NCBI RefSeq assembly: GCF_001039355.2
Contig: NW_019775863.1
Location: 15,578 to 54,911 of the forward strand
DNA length: 39,334 bases
Direction: 5' to 3'
DNA from: Lingula anatina
Lineage: Eukaryota > Brachiopoda > Lingulata > Lingulida > Lingulidae
The translations under genes were made by a program, and so were the position numbers. This document shows, one piece after another, positions 32,608 through 39,334 of the stretch. How positions within the stretch are numbered: the first letter of the stretch is position 1; each line of letters starts with the position of its first letter. The notes beneath the pieces were generated by a model. That model had not been told where the DNA came from. It saw only the letters and a list, made by a program, of their open reading frames with translations, and searched no databases.

Positions 32608-34342
32608 CAATTTTTAGAGTTCATGTTTGAAAATATTCTAACAAATATATATGTCACCATGAATAAAAGTACTTTCCCTACCCAAGAATATTTTCAGAGA
32701 ATTAATATCAAGAAAAATGGTGGCATATGGAGACATTATCAGGGGCTAAATATCCCAACAGCCCAATTTCAGTCAAAGATTCCATTATATCTCCTCCTTA
32801 AGCTTCTTCTTCTTCTTTTCAATCCATTTACAAAGCAGATAATGTCTCCACATCTCATATATTTCATAAAAGCTCAATTTTTGCTCTTCATCATCCAATC
32901 AATATGGGACCCACTGCTGGTCTATCTGATGAGAAAATTCTGTGTGGACACTGTACATCTAATGATGTATACTGCTACTGTACGTGCTGATGAGATATCA
33001 ATCAAAATACTGCCATAACATGAATAGTACTTGAACGATTTCCAAAGATAAAACATTCAATTTTGTCATTAGTCTGAAATAATTAGAAGAGGGTAGGGGC
33101 TCCTTGATGTCGTGTAGCTATAGAGCATAGAGAAGATATTCAATTTTTGTTGCTTGGGTGCTTATAATTACCTCTTTAATTAATGAAATAAGCAATAACA
33201 TCATATCAAGGTCTAGTCAAAAGTTTCTGAATGTGTATACATTTTAAAAACTTCAAATTAATTGGCTGTCTTAAAACATGGGACAGCTTTAGGAACTCTG
33301 AGCTCAGAGATAACTTGAAACAAACCTGTATACTACAGCATACCTTGGAGTTATAATTAAAGATACATATGAACTGAGCATTGGTGGAGAGTGGATTCCC
33401 AGTAACCCATATAAACCACTTCTACTAGTTTCTTATATGACTCAAATAAAGTCAACATGCCCAGGGATAAACTGAATAAATCATTTAATCAGCCATAAAA
33501 GAGCCTTAGAATGCTGTTTTCTTTAAATTTTTGGTCAGAAATTTAACCTACTTATGTGACCTCTTTCTCTGCCGTATACAGCATAGAAAGCTAGCAGAAA
33601 AACCTCTTCAAATATCATTTTGCAGGTAATATTAAACAATCTTTTGGTAATTCTCTTAGTTATACTATTTGAAACTTTATGCTGGCATTTGTTTGGTTTT
33701 TGTGGGAAAAAAATTGACTTCATATGCATCTTTAACCTCTGACCAGATTTGTAAGGACTGGCTGCCAGACATTCAAATTTAAAGCCCACTCCAATGAATC
33801 AATGAAAGATCTGGCCAATAAACATGATAGAGTCATAGCACGGATTTGTTCAAATCCAGACCAAACTAAGATTACAGAGATATATTGTGCTGCACCATTA
33901 AACACACCCATGTGGCGCTCTAGTCTCACTGGACATATTTCTAGACTTTTATCCAAGCAGCGTTTTTACTTATTTGGTGAAATATCTTGAAAAACATGGT
34001 TTTGATTGGCTTATTAAACTAGGTCAAAATGAATCTGGTCAAAGGAAAATTGAAAGGGTGTGGTTTAGTGTAGAGGTTTGTTCTTAGTTAGCTCTGAAGC
34101 TCAGGGTGAATTTAGGTGACTCCCTTGTCTAATAGTCAGGCTACCAATATTGTCCATCTCTCGAAGTGTATGGCTTAAAAAAATCTCTCACTTGAGTATA
34201 CTGCTCGCTGTTAAAAGGGTCTAAAACTCAACTGAAATAGATGTGATCTAATCAGCACATGAAAAAGCATTTCTATATGTTACATCTGGAAATGTTCTTT
34301 TATTCTGCAGTTAATACCTAACACTAAACTAGTTCGTAGACA
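32608..34342. other. No gene recognised
   Basis: Includes the dispersed repeat at 33409 and a 12-bp inverted pair GGAGACATTATC (32729-32740) / GATAATGTCTCC (32838-32849). Otherwise AT-rich. Confidence 0.35.
33409..33560 (+). repeat. Dispersed repeat related to 7788-7945 (copy B)
   Basis: ATATAAACCACTTCTACTAG, then TTTCTTATATGACT, GTCAACATGCCCAGG and GATAAACTGAATAAATCATT follow the order of copy A. Confidence 0.55.
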
Positions 34343-34505
34343 GAGGGTTTAGGAGGGTTTGGGGGGGGAGGCAGCGAATGGACTGCTCTTTTGGCCAGGA
34401 GGTCCATGCTGAACAAACTTGAACCTAGGTTTTATGCCATTATGGTAAAAAGGTCCATTTTTTTAGAAAAAGACCCCCTCCCTCTCAAATTGCTGGCTAC
34501 AGGCC
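34343..34505 (-). repeat. GCCCGTAGCCAG-type dispersed repeat, copy 4
   Basis: On the minus strand it starts GGCCTGTAGCCAGCAATTTG and continues with AAAAAAATGGACCTTTTTAC and AGCATGGACCTCCTGGCCAA. It is the longest fragment of the family here. A G-run at 34360-34368 sits near its left end. Confidence 0.65.
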
Positions 34506-36241
34506 AGCTTATATAACTATAACATTAAATGTATAATGTTTATTATATATATAGCGATGCAATGATTGGCCTTATTTGTCAAGCACCATGACCAAACTCA
34601 AAGCTTTCTGTAGTCCATAATTCCAACCATGTTTTTTTCCAGCAAGATCAGACTTCAATTTTTTTGAAAAGAAAGGGGGCACCAATCAATTCAACTAAAT
34701 TTAGACAAAAATTGGCATCCAATACCAATCATCAAAGTATCTTTCCTTTTTACAGACATCATAACATGATAAAGTCATCTACAACCCTGACTAATCGGTC
34801 ACAACATAGCTTAAGGTACCAGAAATAGGACTAAATATTTTTTCTCACAGTTGAAAAAAATCTAGAAATTACTTTAGATCAGTGATTTTTCATCTATGTT
34901 TCATTTCCCCAACTACAGCAGTACTGTGAGAGTGGTTTTCATCCTTTGGCTTTATGACATTCAATATATTAGGGCTGTTCAGTCTGCGAGATGTGAAATG
35001 ATTGTATATATCTCCCCCCAGAGAACGTGAGGCATATTTCCAACCAAGTAATAGGTAGTTTGGCTCATAAGATTTGATGCCAATATATAATCAGTTTTGA
35101 ACTTCTTTCTCTCCTGTCAGAAAACTACCCAGGACAAAGGCAAGATATTTTTGTATGCCATGTTGTTCAATACAGTTTTTAGCATGCAAATCTCAGTCAA
35201 AACTTTTCATCTATGATGAGTCCATCTTTTCATGGGAAAAACTATGATTTTCCTTAATAAAAAGATCAAGTCATTTAAGTCAGTGGTCAGTAGAGACTCA
35301 TCAAATGTTGACTGCACCCAATATCACATAGGAACCAATTCAAGCCAAATTTTAACTGGCTCTGATTAACATGAATGCAGCCAAATAATTGTTTCGTATA
35401 TAAATTTGATACAGTCATTATTTGGGGTGCCATTACCTGCATCTTAAAGAAGTTCTCAAATGTTAGGAGCATCATATATTCCTGTTAGAAATGATTAGAG
35501 ATAACAGACTCTAACAGCAAGATGTTCCTTTTTCCCACCCTTTACCTTACAATTCAAAATGATGGATAGAATTCCACATGTAGCATTATTGCTGGTTATC
35601 TAGAAAATGCCATTTAAGCTATCTTAATTGATAATCAACTGAGGCTTATCCACCATGTAAAAGATCTAAAACCTATAAAATCTCTGTCAATCATACTTAT
35701 CTTAATCATTAGAAAGTGCTAAGCTGCCAACTTCACAGTTTCTTGTGACAAGGAAATAACAATTAATCAATTTATTAACACTGAATGCATTGGCTTTGAT
35801 GATTATCTTTGAAACTGATAATTTTGTCCCATAAAATATATCTGATAGTGTATCAGTAAGCAGCCAAAAAACTTTAAAAAAAAAGAAGCTATCCGACTGC
35901 CAGCGCTTGCCACTCATCTGAAAAAGTTGCTCATCCTTATAGTTACGGTGAAATTGTAGGAAATCGGATAAAATTTAACAAAGCCCCAAAATGAGATGAT
36001 GTGGGATAATGCACTTGCTGACATCTGCAACTGTATTTTAATCAAGGTAATCATCTTTCTTTCCAAAAACCAGGAAGTGAAAGTGATCACAGCGCAATTA
36101 CATTAAATTTTGCATCCTGCAATGGGAAATCAAGTAACAGTATGAGGTATAATATTTGTGAGGTCATCCAGTGCCACGTTAGGTCAACCAGTGCCATCAA
36201 AAACTATTTAAAAACACAGACTAGTTGGAATTCTAAATTAA
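34506..36241. other. No feature recognised
   Basis: AT-rich sequence with only short chance frames, and no repeat family matched within the window. Confidence 0.35.
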
Positions 36242-36686
36242 ACTAGAGGATCAGAGAGGCGATACCGCCTCCAAATATTGTACCACCAGCTGGAGCAAAC
36301 GCATTCGTATAGACCCCCACATACACAAAATAAGGGTCACAGCCACCAGTCTTCTGCTTGACAAGCTGTAAAAATGCAATCAACAAGAATTTTGGAAAGC
36401 CGTCTGTAGAAATTTTTCCCATAATTCCTTCCGTAGGGTAGATAATTAGCATTTAATTTTGCCATTTTTAGACAAGGGTGCATTGCAATGAGTGCCACAC
36501 CTAGACCCCAAAACCGACAAAGCCCAAATTTTACGTGGAACGAGTTGAGATTGTAGGTGACCTCAATCCAAGAGATGGGTACGGGGGCCCTTACCGTCTA
36601 GGAGGAGAAGCGGTAACGGTAGCCGTCCGGCGGAGCCGGCGGAACGATCCGGACGGGACTAAAACCAGCGCTAACGCTGGTGGTAC
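36242..36686. mobile_element. 445-bp insertion with GC-rich end, flanked by AATTAA
   Basis: Bounded by AATTAA at 36236-36241 and 36687-36692. The left end ACTAGAGGATCAGAGAGGCG recurs at 38863. ATTGTACCACCAGC occurs near the left end, and its complement GCTGGTGGTACAAT at the right end. The right 100 bp are strongly GC-rich with palindromes (CCAGCGCTAACGCTGG; GTCCGG...CCGGAC). No coding capacity; class unknown. Confidence 0.5.
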
Positions 36687-36692
36687 AATTAA

Positions 36693-38168
36693 TTACTCTT
36701 GTTCAGTTTTTTAAGGATCAATGTGACATGATTTACGGCAATCATGAAACAACCAATTGGTTTTTCTCTGTTTTTTGTCTGTGTGCCTACACATTAATTG
36801 GGTTAGCAATTTCTGAACATCCTTCTTTCAAGACAAATAGTTATGATACACAAAATGAGATCAAACTTTTAAATTTTCTTCAATGAAAAAAAAAAAGAGC
36901 CAATTTCCTGAGACACAAGGCACGTATCAAAATAATGAAAAACGACCAGAAACTAAAGGCCACAGAGACAAATAAATAACAAAAATTGATGTACATTCTG
37001 GACATAAATGATGCAAGTTCTGAGTTTTTTTTTTTCTTTCATCCAACAGAATCCTTCAGTATAGGATTGAATTAATGAAACACGCTGTCAGTTTGTTCTT
37101 GACGTATTGTTAGGACAAGTGGCACTGAGGCATGAAAGGACATGGCAATATGTTTGCCAACTAAATCATTTAACTGACATCATGCAAATTTCCGACATAA
37201 ATAACATTTGGAATAAAAACAATTTTCATTCAGATGATTGCTCCCCTGAATTTTTAAATTCATAAATGGTACTTTTCTTTGTTTGTCTGTTATTAATTCA
37301 TTTATTTATGTATTTATTTATTTATTGTGAAAAGTTAAAAGTTGTTAATAAAACATTTAACAGAAGACTGTTATCATACTGAGCATTTCAGTTTTGAAAA
37401 AGCAAAAATCAATAAATAGGATTAAAATAATCTACAAAAATGCTTAAACATGAGAACTAATGTGAAAAATCTATACTAACACACATAAACCAGTTAAATG
37501 AGACCAAATCCTTTTCAGCCAAATTCCAGTACTTTTAAGGACTATATGTGAACCATCAGGGCAATACTTCCTCAGTTCCTTACAGCTATCCCAAATGACT
37601 GATAACATTTCACTTTGATTATATCGTGATCTGTTAGTAGGTGTGCTGCAATTGTATCTTCTTTGTGGGTGGTTATGGTTTGGTTTTGAAAAGCATGCAC
37701 ACGCCATCAAAGTAATACATTTTTGGAATCCAATTTGCTTGAAAGTGTGTAGTTTTTTTAGCACCATGTGTAGTTGGGCACATTAATCTTTACACCATTG
37801 ATGTAACCCATTTCATTAGCCCAATGGAACATTCAGTAGTGCAAAACAAACCCTTAAGTCATTTTGTTTGCTATAACTGTGTTCAAAATGCTTCCTTTTC
37901 TTTGCTGGCCATCTGGGTCTGACTTTGTTCATCTCAAAAGTAACTGTCTTGCCTTAAAATCCATTAGCTCACAAATGCCATTATTATAGCTTCTGTATTG
38001 ACGTATCTTTGACGTGCTGCTTTTTCTTAAAGTAATACTTATATAATTTGCACAACTACACTATTCATCCCCTTCAACAAAAAGAAATAGAGATAAAATG
38101 ACAATCGAATCACACTTCATTTGATTCAAGTTCTAATGGAACTAGAACTATAAAAGCAATGCACACAC
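36693..38168. other. No gene recognised
   Basis: AT-rich with a TTTA repeat (37298-37327). A 98-codon minus frame at 37471-37767 shows no recognisable domain and no coding-like composition. Confidence 0.35.
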
Positions 38169-38310
38169 ACCAACCTGGACATTGTGAACACATGCCAGGA
38201 CAATGTGGACACCAACCTGGACAATGTGGGCACCAACCTGGACAATGTGGGCACCAACCTGGACAATGTGGGTACCAACCTGGACAATGTGGGCACCAAC
38301 CTGGACAATG
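38169..38310 (+). repeat. 21-bp minisatellite, about 6.7 units
   Basis: Unit ACCAACCTGGACAATGTGGG plus C. The first two units are diverged (ATTGTGAACACATGCC); the later ones are nearly identical, differing by single bases (GGGTACC). 21 is divisible by three, so all frames stay open and give spurious repeat peptides on the minus strand. Confidence 0.9.
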
Positions 38311-38858
38311 AACCTTTGGAAATACAGAGCCTCTGAATGGCCTAGGGACATGGATTGATGACAGTTGTTAAACAGTGGCATTTGCCATTCCACTTGGATA
38401 TATTAATTGCAAACATAACTTTGAATTGCATAGGCAGAATTTAAGGGGTGTCTGGGGGATTGTGGACAAATAAAAAACATTGCTGGCGAGTGCAAATCAT
38501 AAATCTAATATGATTAACATTATCCTCAGAAACAATTTTCCTGGAATTCCTGCTGATCTTTTTAATGACATTATAGATATTACATGTTCAGAATGTCATT
38601 TCAAGTTATGCAGTATTCTCAGGACAGGCATTCCATAAATTCTTTAGAGCTTTGTTAAGCAATATTAACTCCTGGAGTACCTGCAACTTTTTCTCAAAAC
38701 AGAAAGATAAGTGTAAAACAGGAGTGACACAAAAAACATGGTGAAAAGTAAGGGCAATTTGGTTAAAAGAGCATTTTTTGTACAATGTTTTTGCCCCTTT
38801 GCTTTAAAAAATGTGTTACATTTATTATGCTCTCCTTAGGTGAACAAGGACACTGATT

Positions 38859-38935
38859 AAACTAGAGGATCAGAGAGGCGATACCTCCTGGTATTGTACC
38901 ACCAGCTGGAGTAAGAGCATTCATATGGGAAGGAA
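38859..38935 (+). repeat. Partial second copy of the 36242 insertion
   Basis: TTAAACTAGAGGATCAGAGA, then GGCGATACC, then TATTGTACCACCAGCTGGAG match 36238-36298 closely. Similarity stops near GCATTCATATGG. The GC-rich right end is not present. Confidence 0.65.
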
Positions 38936-39150
38936 AAAGAAGGGGGAGGGGTTGTCTCACTAGTTGACGATCTTTCCCAAACAAAAGCCATTGAATGAAT
39001 ATACGATTGCAACGATCCCCCACTGAGGATACGAAAATTACGTTCTTCCTTGCTCTTTGGCCAACGAAGACTCAAATATGAAAATGGCGTCCACATCTCT
39101 TTCACATTGGGAATGAACTTTCGCTAACAATTTGAAAGTTGTCTTTTTTG

Positions 39151-39334
39151 TCTGCCAGTTTTAGAGATAAAATGGAAAAAAATTTGCAAAGTTCAGTTCA
39201 TGGTGAAAAGTAGGTCAAAGGTCAATTTCAAGGTCACATTTAGATTGCCAGTGTATGACTTCCTATTCAAGTTCAATAGTAACTATGGACCTATCTCTGC
39301 CAGTTTTAGAGATAAAAGGGCAGCAAAATTTGCA
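39151..39334 (+). repeat. 145-bp tandem repeat carrying AGGTCA motifs, cut by the window end
   Basis: TCTGCCAGTTTTAGAGATAA begins at 39151 and again at 39296. Each is followed by a similar AAA..GG..AAAATTTGCA stretch. Between them lie AGGTCAAAGGTCA (39212-39224) and TCAAGGTCA (39228-39236). Only one full unit and the start of a second are visible. Confidence 0.7.

Noticed and set aside
32572-33018. 148-codon plus-strand frame
   Set aside because: It begins in a poly(T) run giving Phe repeats, has AT-driven composition and no recognisable domain, and overlaps a short inverted repeat. No splice or conservation signal supports it.
37471-37767. 98-codon minus-strand frame
   Set aside because: No domain, no coding-like composition and no bounding splice sites. 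Its length is within chance for this sequence.

Overview
Eukaryotic, almost certainly metazoan, nuclear DNA: AT-rich, intron-rich, loaded with short foldback transposons and microsatellites, and with no bacterial-style gene packing. Two gene loci can be supported, both on the minus strand. The channel exons read closest to my recollection of protostome Slo2 proteins. The repeats (many MITE families, plus an AGGTCA-containing tandem repeat at the right edge) would fit a marine invertebrate such as a mollusc. That taxonomic call is inference. || Region 1.8-10.0 kb holds the 3' half of a sodium-activated potassium channel gene (KCNT/Slo2, Slack/Slick family). It is split into small exons that I found by reading splice sites and translating between them: 9909-10010, 6642-6725, 5010-5153, 3521-3616 and 1816-1968. 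They encode the second half of the cytoplasmic RCK2 gating-ring domain and the distal C-terminal tail. All are joined in phase 0. A 45-nt exon (12946-12990) and two weaker small exons (13223-13246 and 17824-17877) may precede them. The conserved upstream exons (pore, RCK1, first half of RCK2) were not found anywhere in the window. || Region 21.56-22.63 kb holds a divergent rhodopsin-like (class A) G-protein-coupled receptor whose seven-helix region lies in one exon. It has a glycosylated N-terminus, a classic splice acceptor just upstream of its start, and degenerate DRY and NPxxY motifs. If the missing channel exons lie beyond 39.3 kb, this receptor sits in the same orientation inside a very large channel intron. 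|| The rest is non-coding as far as I can see. It contains four copies of a TTAA-ended MITE that carries a conserved CACGTG E-box, two copies of a CAGGGG-ended element with 5-bp target duplications, and two related foldback elements with 3-bp duplications. It also has a cluster of foldbacks at 8.2-9.3 kb, two GATCGATC-containing foldbacks, five fragments of a GCCCGTAGCCAG-type repeat, a 445-bp GC-rich insertion with a partial second copy, a 21-bp minisatellite and a 145-bp tandem repeat. No tRNA, rRNA, CRISPR or viral gene was recognised. I cannot point to a previously undescribed biological system. The most useful observations are the hidden channel exons, their possible cassette microexons, and the unusual receptor.
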